This document shows positions 47,835-56,698 of a DNA stretch of 64,000 nucleotides, one piece after another. The stretch's first letter is position 1; every line of letters starts with the position of its first letter. The stretch spans positions 1,738,501 to 1,802,500 of the forward strand of contig NZ_CP111079.1 in NCBI RefSeq assembly GCF_026278245.1. The letters run 5' to 3'. This DNA comes from Pontibacter kalidii. Lineage in GTDB: Bacteria > Bacteroidota > Bacteroidia > Cytophagales > Hymenobacteraceae. Both the position numbers and the translations under genes were made by a program. A model generated the notes under the pieces. The model searched no databases. It saw only the letters and a list, made by a program, of their open reading frames with translations, and was not told where the DNA came from.

Positions 47835-48412
47835 AGGGCAAGGAAGTTTTTAAGTATCTGTGAACCGGCAGGCCCGCTTTTCTCGGGGTGAAACTGCGCG
47901 GCGTAGAAGTTTTTATACTGTAAAGCAGCCGAAAAAGGCTCCGGATAAGAGGTCTGTGCGATAGTATAGGTACTTACCGGCACGTAATAGCTGTGCACAT
48001 AATACACGTACTCTTTCTCCTGCAGCCCCCCAAACAGCGGCGACTCAAGTTGTTCCAGCTGGTTCCAGCCCATGTGCGGCACTTTCAGGTCGGTATCGAA
48101 ATGCTTTACCGGCAGCGGAATGATGTTGAGCAGCTCGGTATTGCCTTCTTCGGAGTGCTGGCAGAGCAGCTGCATGCCCAGGCAAACGCCAAAGAACGGC
48201 TGCTCCAATGTTGGCAAAAGCTTATCGAGGTTACGAGCCTTAAGCTGCGCCATAGCCGAAGCCGCCTGCCCTACCCCCGGGAAAATCACTTTATCCGCAG
48301 CCTTGATGGTTTCGGCATCAGCGCTCAGCGTGGCCTGCACGCCCAGCCGCTCCAGTGCAAACTGCACCGACTGCACGTTTCCGGCCTTGTAATCAACTAT
48401 AACCAGGTTCAT
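47831..48412 (-). CDS. hisH: imidazole glycerol phosphate synthase, glutaminase subunit
   Basis: Class-I glutamine amidotransferase of 193 residues that feeds ammonia to HisF. The nucleophile Cys is in GVCLGMQLL, and His/Glu of the triad are in QFHPEKSG. The start VIVDYKAGNVQSV is the usual HisH beginning. It is the first structural gene of this his segment. A His-rich leader ORF and a perfect hairpin terminator lie upstream, consistent with attenuation control. Confidence 0.97.
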   Translation of the reverse strand: MNLVIVDYKAGNVQSVQFALERLGVQATLSADAETIKAADKVIFPGVGQAASAMAQLKARNLDKLLPTLEQPFFGVCLGMQLLCQHSEEGNTELLNIIPLPVKHFDTDLKVPHMGWNQLEQLESPLFGGLQEKEYVYYVHSYYVPVSTYTIAQTSYPEPFSAALQYKNFYAAQFHPEKSGPAGSQILKNFLAL

Positions 48413-48417
48413 TTTTT

Positions 48418-48453
48418 ATAATTACGAATGAATATTGATGCATTATGAATTAG
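48418..48453. repeat. degenerate AATTACGAAT/CATTATGAATT repeat
   Basis: AT-rich direct and inverted units in the untranslated region between the his terminator and hisH. Too short and simple to assign firmly. Confidence 0.3.
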
Positions 48454-48494
48454 TGCTAAAGTATAAATCCTGTTCATTTGAATATCCTGATCGT

Positions 48495-48532
48495 AAACAA
48501 AAAAGCCTGACTCTGGTCGGAGTCAGGCTTTT
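48495..48532 (-). terminator. his attenuator terminator
   Basis: Perfect 13-base arms AAAAGCCTGACTC (48501-48513) and GAGTCAGGCTTTT (48520-48532) with a six-base loop. On the minus strand it ends in TTTTTTG. It stands between the His leader ORF and hisH, with no other gene for it to terminate. Confidence 0.85.
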
Positions 48533-48554
48533 GGATGTATAGGTTAATATACGT

Positions 48555-48635
48555 TTAGCAAATCCATAGGCTAGCGGCTCCGAAACTGTTGTTTCGTGCA
48601 TGATGATGGTGGATATGAGCCATGTTGCCTTTCAT
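48555..48635 (-). CDS. histidine leader peptide
   Basis: Predicted 26-residue ORF, too short for routine gene calling. Residues 7-12 read H-I-H-H-H-H, giving five His codons in six positions; a Cys codon precedes the TAA. The stop lies 22 nt before the terminator stem. TCGGAG in codons 18-20 (fwd complement 48578-48583) can pair with CTCCGA of the terminator loop and 5' arm (48517-48522), a possible six-base antiterminator. A ribosome stalled on scarce His-tRNA would leave that segment free. The His codons, position and terminator together argue for attenuation of hisH-A-F-IE. Confidence 0.8.
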   Translation of the reverse strand: MKGNMAHIHHHHARNNSFGAASLWIC

Positions 48636-48640
48636 TGCCA

Positions 48641-48648
48641 CAAATATA
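48641..48648 (-). promoter_or_regulatory. candidate -7 element of the his leader transcript
   Basis: Reads TATATTTG on the minus strand, an exact TAnnTTTG match. It ends only five bases before the leader ATG, so if used the transcript would be nearly leaderless. The -33 site reads TGG, not TTG. Confidence 0.4.
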
Positions 48649-48746
48649 AGGGCCAAGAGGTATAAAACCATAAAACTATACACTTTCTTTGCGGCTATAC
48701 TTGATTCTGCATTTTTAGATGTAGGGATTTAGCTTATTTTTGAAAT

Positions 48747-50795
48747 ATGAAAAAGATACTAATACTGGCTGGTGTGTTTGCCGTGAGCTTTGCGCAGGCA
48801 CAACAGCGCATGACACCCGAACTACTCTGGAAACTGGGCCGGGTTTCTGCCGAAACGGTAACACCAGACGGCAAGGCGGTGATATATGGTGTTACGCACA
48901 TCAACATGGAGGAAAATAGTGGTGAACGCAACCTCTACGCTATTCCAGTTTCCGGCGGACAACCCACGCAGCTGACTTCTACCAAAGGCGGCGAAAGCGT
49001 GGTGCATATCGATAAGGCCAGCGGTACTATCGTTTACCTGCACAAGGGCCAGTTGTGGCAGCTAAACGGCGGAAAAGGCGAGCCAAAGCAGCTGACAAGT
49101 GTGGAAGGCGGCCTGAGCAACGTGCGTTTCTCCCCCGACGGAAAACACCTACTCTTCTCCCGCGAAGTAGAAGTAAAGGAGGTACACAGCACCGATATTT
49201 ACCCGGAGCTGCAAAAATCTAATGCGTACGTGTACGATGACCTGAACTACCGCCACTGGGATACCTGGGAAGACGGTAAGTTTCAGCATGTTTTCTTCGC
49301 GCCTTACCAGGACGGCAAAGTTGGCACTCCCGTAGACATCATGAAAGGAGAGCCTTATGACACGCCACAGATGCCTTTTGGCGGCAAGGAAGACATGATC
49401 TGGAGCCCGGACAGCAAATCCATACTTTACGTGAGCAAGAAGAAGTATGGCAAAGACTACGCCGTGAGCACCAACACCGATATCTACCGCTACGATGTCT
49501 CCACCGGCAAAACAACGAATCTTACAGAAGGCAACCTTGGTTACGACACCCACCCCACCTACAGTGCCGACGGCTCTAAACTGGCCTGGTTGGCGATGGA
49601 CGAAGAGGGAAACGAAGCCGACCAGAACGAGCTGATCATACTTGATACCAAGACCGGTAAGAAGTATAACCTGACCAAGGATTGGGACGAGACGATCAAC
49701 TCTTTTGAGTGGAGCCACGACGGCAGCAAAATCTGGCTCGTAGCGCCTACTAAGGGCACGATCCAGGTGTTCGAGGTTCCACTCCCGAAAAACCTCGACA
49801 AGTTTGCCGCTAAAAGTATAAAGCAGGTTACCAAAGGACAGTTCGACGTGAACGGCATCGTGGGGCAGGCTGGTAGTAACCTGATCGTGTCGCGCACCGA
49901 CATGAACCACGCGCCGGAGCTGTACCGCCTGGAGCCAAAATCCGGCAAGCTGACGCAACTCACCAAGGTGAATGACGAAATTTACAGCAAGCTTTCACTG
50001 AGCAAAGTAGAGCCACGCATCACCAAAGCCAGCGACGGCAAGGACCTGTTCTCGTGGGTGGTGTATCCGCCGGATTTCGACCCGAACAAAAAGTACCCTA
50101 CCCTGTTGTACTGCCAGGGCGGTCCGCAGTCGGCGCTAACGCAGTTTTACTCTTACCGCTGGAACCTTCAGTTGATGGCTGCACAGGGTTATATCGTGGT
50201 GGCGCCGAACCGCCGCGGCATGCCGGGCCATGGTGAGGAATGGAACCGCCAGATCAGCGGCGACTGGGGAGGCCAACCCATCCGCGACTACCTGGCCGCC
50301 ATTGACGATGTGGCCAAAGAGCCTTATGTAGACAAGGAAAGACTGGGTGCAGTAGGTGCCAGCTACGGCGGTTACTCTGTCTTCATGCTGGCTGGTCTGC
50401 ACGAGGGCCGCTTCAAAACTTTTATCGCCCACGACGGCCTGTTTGACATGCGTAGCTGGTATGGCACTACGGAAGAGATGTTCTTTGCCAACAACGAGCT
50501 GAAAGGCCCTTACTGGGATACCAAGTCGCCGCAGAGCTATAAGGAGTTCAACCCAAGCGAGTACGCTAACAAATGGGATACCCCGATCCTGATCGTGCAG
50601 GGCGGCCAGGACTTCCGGGTAGGTATTGAGCAAGGGCTGCAGGCGTTTCAGTTGGCGCAGCTCAAAGGCATCAAGAGCCGCCTGTTATACTTGCCGGAAG
50701 AAAACCACTGGGTACTCCAGCCGCAAAACGCGATTGTGTGGCAGCGCGAGTTCTTCAACTGGTTAGACGAGACGCTGAACAAAGAAGTAAACTAA
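48747..50795 (+). CDS. S9-family prolyl-oligopeptidase-type peptidase
   Basis: Secreted or periplasmic serine peptidase of 682 residues with a signal peptide (residues 1-18, ending AQAQ). A seven-bladed beta-propeller (about 30-400, with repeats such as NVRFSPDGKHLLFS and HPTYSADGSKLAWL) gates an alpha/beta-hydrolase domain. The catalytic Ser is in GASYGG (~539), Asp in GGQDFRVG (~620) and His in ENHWVL (~653). It probably trims peptides at the periplasm. It is the sole plus-strand gene between the split his and trp runs. Confidence 0.94.
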   Translation: MKKILILAGVFAVSFAQAQQRMTPELLWKLGRVSAETVTPDGKAVIYGVTHINMEENSGERNLYAIPVSGGQPTQLTSTKGGESVVHIDKASGTIVYLHKGQLWQLNGGKGEPKQLTSVEGGLSNVRFSPDGKHLLFSREVEVKEVHSTDIYPELQKSNAYVYDDLNYRHWDTWEDGKFQHVFFAPYQDGKVGTPVDIMKGEPYDTPQMPFGGKEDMIWSPDSKSILYVSKKKYGKDYAVSTNTDIYRYDVSTGKTTNLTEGNLGYDTHPTYSADGSKLAWLAMDEEGNEADQNELIILDTKTGKKYNLTKDWDETINSFEWSHDGSKIWLVAPTKGTIQVFEVPLPKNLDKFAAKSIKQVTKGQFDVNGIVGQAGSNLIVSRTDMNHAPELYRLEPKSGKLTQLTKVNDEIYSKLSLSKVEPRITKASDGKDLFSWVVYPPDFDPNKKYPTLLYCQGGPQSALTQFYSYRWNLQLMAAQGYIVVAPNRRGMPGHGEEWNRQISGDWGGQPIRDYLAAIDDVAKEPYVDKERLGAVGASYGGYSVFMLAGLHEGRFKTFIAHDGLFDMRSWYGTTEEMFFANNELKGPYWDTKSPQSYKEFNPSEYANKWDTPILIVQGGQDFRVGIEQGLQAFQLAQLKGIKSRLLYLPEENHWVLQPQNAIVWQREFFNWLDETLNKEVN

Positions 50796-50800
50796 AGTAT

Positions 50801-50833
50801 AAAAGCCCGGTGCAGATGATGTACCGGGCTTTT
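50801..50833 (+). terminator. terminator after the S9 peptidase gene
   Basis: Arms AAAAGCCCGGT (50801-50811) and ACCGGGCTTTT (50823-50833) plus Ts. An AAGTATA heptamer immediately precedes the stem. Confidence 0.9.
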
Positions 50834-50917
50834 TTACTTATAAAGGTTTGTTCACTCAGGGAGACTACAGGGGTATTTGCTCATGCACGAAGAATCATCC
50901 CCCTACTTTTGCTGGTT

Positions 50918-50980
50918 CGGATTTGCAATCCGGACCTTACTATAAAATCGGATTTGTAATCCGACTGGGCCTGAGGCCCA
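50918..50980. repeat. paired CGGATT-TGY-AATCCG hairpins plus a TGGGCCT palindrome
   Basis: Two near-identical 15-base palindromes, CGGATTTGCAATCCG (50918-50932) and CGGATTTGTAATCCG (50949-50963), are followed by TGGGCCTGAGGCCCA (50966-50980). The spacing and near-identity suggest a REP-like or MITE-like interspersed element. No transposase is nearby. Confidence 0.7.
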
Positions 50981-51052
50981 AGCTATTGTCAGTCACAAGC
51001 AAGGAGGCTCGCCCCATAAAAGTATCAATCAACGAACAACGTTTAACGAATC

Positions 51053-52063
51053 CTAGAAACTCTCCCGCAGTTCATACGCCTGCCGCATCCGCTTTATCAA
51101 CCGCTCCGACTCCTGGAAGTTCAGTGTCTGCTGTCCGTCCGAGAAAGCTTTTTCCGGCGTGTAGTGCGTCTCGTAGATCACACCGTCGGCCCCAGCCATA
51201 ACGGAGGCCAAGGCCATACTGGCCACATAGTCGCGCAGGCCAATGCCGTGCGACGGGTCCACGATGACCGGCAAGTGCGTTTTCTCCTTCAGCACCGGCA
51301 CTGCGTTCAGGTCCAGTATGTTGCGGTAGGCTTTTTCGTAACCACGGATGCCGCGCTCGCAGAGCATGATCTTTTCGTTTCCGTTGGAGAAGATATACTC
51401 GGCTGCCTGCAGCAGTTCTTCCAGCGTGCCGGAGATACCACGTTTTAGCAGTACCGGCTTCTGTGCCTCGCCCAGCGCATCGAGCAGGTTGAAGTTCTGG
51501 CTGTTGCGCGCGCCCACCTGGAACACATCCACATAATCAGCCATCTCCTCTATCTGCGACACCTGCATCACTTCGGTAATGATCTTGATGCCGTTCTCGC
51601 GACAGATACGGTGAAACATCTTCAGCCCGTCTATCCCCAAACCACGGAACGCATAAGGCGAGCTGCGCGGCTTAAACACGCCACCACGCATGATCTTCAC
51701 GTTATTCTCCACCAGGTGCGCCACCACACGCTCAATCTGCTCCTCGCTCTCGATTGAACAAGGACCCGCCATGATGCTGAAGTTACCTTCGCCTACCGTC
51801 ACGCCGTCGCCCAAATCGATGACAGAAGGATTTACGCGCCACCTGCGGGAAATGAGTTTATACTCTTCCGATACCCGGTGAATATCGGCCACACCCGGCA
51901 ATTGCCCAATCTGGCGAATATCGAATTCCTTCTTGCCAATGGCTACCAGGTAGTGCGCCTGCTGGGTTCTCACTTCGTTGGCTTTATAGCCGATTTCCTG
52001 CACCTGCTTCAGAATGTTCTCTTTTAGCTCTGCTGGTATCCCTTGCTGCAGTTGTATGATCAT
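51053..52063 (-). CDS. aroF: 3-deoxy-7-phosphoheptulonate synthase, type I-beta with N-terminal ferredoxin-like domain
   Basis: First enzyme of the shikimate pathway, 336 residues. Residues ~1-70 form the small regulatory domain seen in the Thermotoga-type enzyme. The catalytic barrel shows IMAGPCSIES, MRGGVFKPRSSPYAFRG and VDPSHGIG. There is no chorismate mutase fusion. It follows trpA by 1 nt as the last gene of the trp operon, so the entry step to chorismate is set by the same signal as tryptophan synthesis. The symbol aroF is by family usage. Confidence 0.95.
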   Translation of the reverse strand: MIIQLQQGIPAELKENILKQVQEIGYKANEVRTQQAHYLVAIGKKEFDIRQIGQLPGVADIHRVSEEYKLISRRWRVNPSVIDLGDGVTVGEGNFSIMAGPCSIESEEQIERVVAHLVENNVKIMRGGVFKPRSSPYAFRGLGIDGLKMFHRICRENGIKIITEVMQVSQIEEMADYVDVFQVGARNSQNFNLLDALGEAQKPVLLKRGISGTLEELLQAAEYIFSNGNEKIMLCERGIRGYEKAYRNILDLNAVPVLKEKTHLPVIVDPSHGIGLRDYVASMALASVMAGADGVIYETHYTPEKAFSDGQQTLNFQESERLIKRMRQAYELRESF

Positions 52064-52064
52064 G

Positions 52065-52841
52065 TTAGTTTTTGATGCTTTGGATGAATGTTTTGATGTT
52101 TTCCGAAAGGCTTCCCTCCCGCTGCAGCGCCTTCACGAAAGCACTGCCGATAATGGCCCCGCTGGCGTGGTTGCAGGCAGCGGCAAAAGTTTCTTTGTCG
52201 TGAATGCCGAAGCCGATGACGCCCGGGTTTTGCAGCTGCATACCAGCCACCCGCTGGAAATAGGCCTGGCTCTGCTCGGCCAAACCCACTGTTTTGCCCG
52301 TGGTAGAGGCCGACGACACCATGTAAATAAAGCCGTTGCTGTGGCTGTCTATCTCCCGGATGCGGGCTTCCGGTGTTTGCGGCGTAACCAGGAACACTTT
52401 GCTCAGGTTATACCGCTCGAACAGCTCCTTGTACTCCTCCACATACTGGTGCAGGGGTAGATCAGGCAGAATAATGCCGTCCACACCTACCTCAGCGGCT
52501 TTCTGGCAAAAGCGCTCCACGCCATACTGCATCACCGGGTTCAGGTAACCCATCAGCACCAGCGGAATCTGGGTTTTCTGGCGGATTTCCTGCAGCTGCT
52601 CAAACAGCTTCGGAATGGTCATGCCGTTCTTTAGCGACACGGTGCTGCTGGCCTGAATCGTAGGGCCATCGGCAAGCGGATCGGAGAAAGGCATGCCGAT
52701 CTCAATCAGGTCCACACCGTTCTTCTCCAGCTCCAGTATGATCGTTTCTGTGTCGTTCAGCTTCGGGAAGCCAGCCGTAAAGTATACCGACAGCAAACCC
52801 TTAGGCTTCTGTGCAAACAGGCTTTTGATTCTATTTTTCAT
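52065..52841 (-). CDS. trpA: tryptophan synthase alpha chain
   Basis: TIM-barrel lyase of 258 residues that splits indole-3-glycerol phosphate and passes indole to TrpB. The catalytic Glu is in [11 protein letters not shown] and the Asp in [12 protein letters not shown]. Phosphate-binding residues are near GFGIHDKE. Its start overlaps the end of trpB by 11 nt. Confidence 0.97.
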   Translation of the reverse strand: MKNRIKSLFAQKPKGLLSVYFTAGFPKLNDTETIILELEKNGVDLIEIGMPFSDPLADGPTIQASSTVSLKNGMTIPKLFEQLQEIRQKTQIPLVLMGYLNPVMQYGVERFCQKAAEVGVDGIILPDLPLHQYVEEYKELFERYNLSKVFLVTPQTPEARIREIDSHSNGFIYMVSSASTTGKTVGLAEQSQAYFQRVAGMQLQNPGVIGFGIHDKETFAAACNHASGAIIGSAFVKALQREGSLSENIKTFIQSIKN

Positions 52842-54021
52842 CGAAGTGAAAATGCTTTAGGTAGGTTGATAAGTCTTTGTCGCCACGACCGGAAAGGTTG
52901 ATCACCACAATATCCTCCGGCTTGGCCTGCAGGCGCTCCAGCACCGCCAGCGCGTGTGCACTTTCCAGCGCCGGAATAATGCCTTCCAGCCTGGTCAGCT
53001 CCAATACCGCCTGCAGGGCATCCTCGTCGGTGGCGCTCTCGAAGCGGGCACGGCCGCTCTCAAACAAATGCGCGTGCAAAGGACCTACTCCCGGATAGTC
53101 CAAGCCAGCAGAAATGGAGTATGGTTCGGTAATCTGCCCGTCCTCCGTCTGCATCAGCAACGTGCGACTGCCGTGGATGATCCCGTCTTTACCAAGAACA
53201 GATGTAGCCGCCGACTCTCCGGAAAGAATACCTTTGCCGGCAGCCTCCACGGCTACCAGCTGTACTTGCGGCTCATCCAGGTAATGGTAAAAAGCGCCCG
53301 CCGCATTGCTGCCGCCGCCCACGCAAGCCACCACATAACTTGGCAGCTCAGTTCCTTCTTTCTCCAGCAACTGTGCCCTTATCTCCTCCGAAATCACCGC
53401 CTGGAAACGGGCCACCATGTCGGGGTACGGATGCGGCCCTACCACAGAACCGATGATGTAATAAGTGTTCTCTGGGTTGTTAATCCAGTCACGGATAGCC
53501 TCGTTGGTAGCGTCTTTTAACGTTTTACTGCCGCTGGTCGCCGCCACTACCTGTGCGCCCAGCATCTTCATGCGGGCCACGTTCGGCGCCTGCCGCTCAA
53601 TGTCCACTTCGCCCATGTACACGATGCACTCCAGGCCCATTAAGGCGCACACTGTGGCTGTGGCCACGCCATGCTGCCCGGCACCTGTTTCCGCAATGAT
53701 GCGTTTTTTGCCCAATCGTTTGGCCAGCAAAACCTGCCCAATGGTGTTGTTGATCTTGTGCGCACCGGTGTGGTTCAGGTCCTCGCGCTTAAGGTATACT
53801 TTGGTGTTATACTTTTCGGAAAGGCGCGGTGCCAAGTATAAAGGCGAAGGGCGGCCCACATAGTCCTTTAGCAGCGCCTGCAGCTCCTCCTGAAAGCTCG
53901 GTTCCTGCAGGATGCGCAGGTAGTTCTGCCGCAGCTCCTCCACATTGGGGTACAGCATCTCCGGGACGTAGGCCCCACCGAACTTGCCGTAAAATCCTTT
54001 TTCGTTAACGTGATAGCTCAT
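52831..54021 (-). CDS. trpB: tryptophan synthase beta chain
   Basis: PLP enzyme of 396 residues joining indole and serine. The Schiff-base Lys is in [10 protein letters not shown], the PLP phosphate loop is GGGSNA, and AETGAGQHG is the substrate loop, so this is the standard TrpB1 type. It begins 107 bp after trpF; that gap is filled by a GC-rich inverted repeat. Confidence 0.98.
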   Translation of the reverse strand: MSYHVNEKGFYGKFGGAYVPEMLYPNVEELRQNYLRILQEPSFQEELQALLKDYVGRPSPLYLAPRLSEKYNTKVYLKREDLNHTGAHKINNTIGQVLLAKRLGKKRIIAETGAGQHGVATATVCALMGLECIVYMGEVDIERQAPNVARMKMLGAQVVAATSGSKTLKDATNEAIRDWINNPENTYYIIGSVVGPHPYPDMVARFQAVISEEIRAQLLEKEGTELPSYVVACVGGGSNAAGAFYHYLDEPQVQLVAVEAAGKGILSGESAATSVLGKDGIIHGSRTLLMQTEDGQITEPYSISAGLDYPGVGPLHAHLFESGRARFESATDEDALQAVLELTRLEGIIPALESAHALAVLERLQAKPEDIVVINLSGRGDKDLSTYLKHFHFDEK

Positions 54022-54040
54022 GTTTATACTTTCTATATGT

Positions 54041-54119
54041 AACCCACCCCTGCCCCTCCCAAGAGGGGACCTCCCAGTGATACCTGACTCCCCTCCACGG
54101 AGGGGTTAGGGGTGGGTTC
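54041..54119. repeat. AACCCACCCCT inverted repeat between trpF and trpB
   Basis: Outer arms AACCCACCCCTGCCCCTCC (54041-54059) and GGAGGGGTTAGGGGTGGGTT (54100-54119) match except for one indel and substitution. Inside are CCCCTCCCAAGAGGGG and CCCCTCCACGGAGGGG hairpins. It is flanked by TATACTT heptamers. It resembles REP-like repeats of Bacteroidota intergenic regions. Confidence 0.7.
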
Positions 54120-54128
54120 TCGTTTTAT

Positions 54129-54752
54129 CTATACTTTCCTTATCAACTCAAAAAGCTTGTCCAATTCCTCCACCTTCTTCAGTGCCGGCTTCTCTTCAAA
54201 ACCGCTGTTTACATCAATCGCATAAGGCTGAGGCCGTACTTTATCCAGATGCTTTACATTCTCCAGGTTCAGGCCTCCGCTCAGGAAGTATGGTTTAGGG
54301 GATAAATAACCCTTAAGCAGCTCCCAATCGAAGGGAATGCCGTTGCCGCCGTACTCCTGGCCTTTGGTGTCGAATAAAAAGTAGTCGGCGGAGGATTCGT
54401 AGAGCAGCGTGTTTTCGAAGACGAAGCGATCATCCACTGAAAAAACCTTGATCACCTCCACGCCCAAGCCCTTCACCAAGGCACATCCTCTCGGCGACTC
54501 CTTCCCGTGCAGCTGCACCGCATCGAGTTTATACTTCTCCACGGTGGCTTTTATACTTTCGAAAGGAGCATTCACGAACACGCCAGTCTTTTTTATACTT
54601 GCTGGGAGCTCGGCCAGAAGCTCCGGAGTGATGTGGCCCTCTGCAAAGCGTTTGGAGGCTTCGTAGAAGATAAAGCCCATGTAGTCGGGCCGGAGCGCCG
54701 CCACCTGCCGGATGTTCTCCGGATCGCGCATGCCGCATACTTTTATTTTCAT
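54129..54752 (-). CDS. trpF: phosphoribosylanthranilate isomerase
   Basis: TIM-barrel isomerase of 207 residues. The catalytic Cys is in IKVCGMRDPEN, and the Asp is in PYAIDVNSGFE. The QLHGKESP segment is typical. It overlaps the end of trpC by 4 nt (ATGA-type), showing coupling. Confidence 0.96.
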   Translation of the reverse strand: MKIKVCGMRDPENIRQVAALRPDYMGFIFYEASKRFAEGHITPELLAELPASIKKTGVFVNAPFESIKATVEKYKLDAVQLHGKESPRGCALVKGLGVEVIKVFSVDDRFVFENTLLYESSADYFLFDTKGQEYGGNGIPFDWELLKGYLSPKPYFLSGGLNLENVKHLDKVRPQPYAIDVNSGFEEKPALKKVEELDKLFELIRKV

Positions 54753-55564
54753 GCCGATACCTCCTGTTGCGCCAGCAGCTGTTTATATTCTTTGATGAAA
54801 GCGGCAGCAGATTGGCCTGGGCGGCTGTTCTGCATAAACGTCTCCCCGATCAGGAAACCGTTATAACCTGCCTTACGAAGCGTCACCAATGTCTCGGGTT
54901 TGCTGATGCCGCTCTCCGAAACTTTGGTGATGCCGCCCGGAATATGGTTGGCCAGCTCCAGCGAAGTGTTTACGTCGGTCACAAAGTCCTTCAGGTTGCG
55001 GTTGTTCACGCCCACCACGGTTACTTCCTCGCAAAGCGTTTGCTGCAGCTCTTCCAGGTTATGTACCTCCAGCAGCACCTCCAGGCCAAAGGAGCGGGCA
55101 AATGCCGCCAGTTCCTTCAGGCGGGCTGGCTCCAGTGCTGCGGCAATCAAAAGTATGGCATCCGCTCCGATTGACTTTGCTTCCACGATCTGGTATTCAT
55201 CCACCGTAAAATCCTTGCGCAGGATCGGGCAGTAATTAAACTTGCGGGCCGTCAGCAGGTCTTCGTTCTTACCGCCAAAGTATGGCCCGTCCGTCAGCAC
55301 CGACAGCGCCGAGGCACCTGCCTGCATGTAGCTGATCGAGGTGCGCTCTACCGAAACATAAGGGTTGATGTCGCCCTTGGAAGGAGATTTACGCTTGATC
55401 TCGGCAATGATACCGCTCTTGTCGGGACGCAGCAGGTAACGCTCCAGCGAAATGCAGGGCGTTTCGAAGTATAAACTCTTCTCCAGCAGCTTAACGGGGT
55501 AAAGCTCTTTGCGTTCGGCTACTTCCTTATACTTGGTGGCGATGATCTGATCGAGTATGTTCAT
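54749..55564 (-). CDS. trpC: indole-3-glycerol-phosphate synthase
   Basis: TIM-barrel enzyme of 271 residues that closes the indole ring. Catalytic residues sit in IIAEIKRKSPSKG (Lys) and PILRKDFTVDEYQI. The later VVGVNNRNLKDF and SESGI segments are diagnostic. It lies 45 bp after trpD in the operon. Confidence 0.97.
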   Translation of the reverse strand: MNILDQIIATKYKEVAERKELYPVKLLEKSLYFETPCISLERYLLRPDKSGIIAEIKRKSPSKGDINPYVSVERTSISYMQAGASALSVLTDGPYFGGKNEDLLTARKFNYCPILRKDFTVDEYQIVEAKSIGADAILLIAAALEPARLKELAAFARSFGLEVLLEVHNLEELQQTLCEEVTVVGVNNRNLKDFVTDVNTSLELANHIPGGITKVSESGISKPETLVTLRKAGYNGFLIGETFMQNSRPGQSAAAFIKEYKQLLAQQEVSA

Positions 55565-55609
55565 GTTGTTCTGATTTGAAAATTTGTAGATGTGGAGACT
55601 TTATAATGC

Positions 55610-56617
55610 TTATGCCTCCACCAGCTTCTGATCGTTTATTAAGCTATTAAATAACTGGTAAGCTTTTCCTGATGCAAGCGTTTCTTTGGCTATACTTACA
55701 GCCTCCTGCAGTGCCAACTCCGGGCGGGCACATTGCAGGGCCATGGCGGCGTTGGCCGATACCACGGCAGTCTGCGCTTCGGTACCCTCTCCTTTCAGCA
55801 CCTTCAGAAAGATCTCGGCAGCCGATCCTATACTTCCGCCTCCTTTTATTTGCTCTTGCTTCAGCGTAGGCAGACCAAGAGCTGCCGGATCCAACAAGGC
55901 TTCTTTGTTGTCGGAGATCACTTTGAAAGGACTCGTCAACGATACCTCATCATAGCCGTCCAGGCTGTGCAAAATGGTATAGCGGGTATCGGTTTGCTGA
56001 TACAGGTAGCTGTACATGCGGGCCAGCTCCAGACTGTATACACCCACCAGCTGGCGCTTCGGGAAAGCCGGGTTCACCATCGGGCCAAGGATGTTGAAGA
56101 AGGTTTTCACGCCCAGGTCTTTGCGAATGGCTCCTACGCCTTTCATGGCTGGGTGGAACAGCGGCGCATGCAGGAAACAGATATTATACTTCTCAATGCT
56201 TCGCTGGATAGCATCTGTATCGGTCGTGAACTTAACACCCAGCGCCTCCAGCACATTAGACGAGCCACAGGAGGACGACACGCCATAGTTTCCGTGTTTC
56301 GCCACCGCCACGCCATTGGCCGCTACCACAAAGGAAGATAACGTGGAGATGTTAAAGGTATCCTTTCCATCGCCGCCGGTGCCGCACAGGTCAATCGGGT
56401 TGTAGGCATCCAGGTCTACGCGGTGGCATAGCTCCAGCAGTGCATCGCGAAAGCCTTCCAGTTCCTCCACCGTAATACTGCGCATCATGAACACGGTCAG
56501 GAAGCAGGACACCTGGCTCTGGTTATACTTGCCTTTGGTAATATCGGCCAGCACCTCCCGTGCCTGCGCCTTGGTCAGGGTTTTATGTTCAAATAAGTGG
56601 TTTAGTATTTCTTTCAT
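55610..56617 (-). CDS. trpD: anthranilate phosphoribosyltransferase
   Basis: Transfers the phosphoribosyl group of PRPP to anthranilate. I set the start at 56617, giving 335 residues beginning MKEILNHLFEHKTLTKAQ. An extended frame to 56686 adds 23 residues rich in Lys, Phe and Ser that are encoded by a GACAAAGGAC repeat, so it is rejected. The PRPP motif GTGGDGKDTFNIST (CGTGGDG) and the HGNYGVSS region are present. Confidence 0.97.
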   Translation of the reverse strand: MKEILNHLFEHKTLTKAQAREVLADITKGKYNQSQVSCFLTVFMMRSITVEELEGFRDALLELCHRVDLDAYNPIDLCGTGGDGKDTFNISTLSSFVVAANGVAVAKHGNYGVSSSCGSSNVLEALGVKFTTDTDAIQRSIEKYNICFLHAPLFHPAMKGVGAIRKDLGVKTFFNILGPMVNPAFPKRQLVGVYSLELARMYSYLYQQTDTRYTILHSLDGYDEVSLTSPFKVISDNKEALLDPAALGLPTLKQEQIKGGGSIGSAAEIFLKVLKGEGTEAQTAVVSANAAMALQCARPELALQEAVSIAKETLASGKAYQLFNSLINDQKLVEA

Positions 56618-56635
56618 TTCTTTTCTCTTGACAAA

Positions 56636-56698
56636 TGATTCTTTGACAAAAGACAAAGGACTTTTTTCTCTTTTGTCCTTTGTCACACAGTCCTATGT
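56636..56698. repeat. GACAAAGGAC inverted repeat between trpG and trpD
   Basis: GACAAAGGAC (56652-56661) and GTCCTTTGTC (56675-56684) are perfect ten-base arms in an A/C-rich, T/G-rich hairpin. Related CTTTGACAAA units lie beside it. It lies within the trp operon and creates a spurious extension of trpD. Confidence 0.65.

Noticed and set aside
56618..56686. N-terminal extension of trpD
   Set aside because: Encoded by the GACAAAGGAC repeat; the family-like start is the ATG at 56617.
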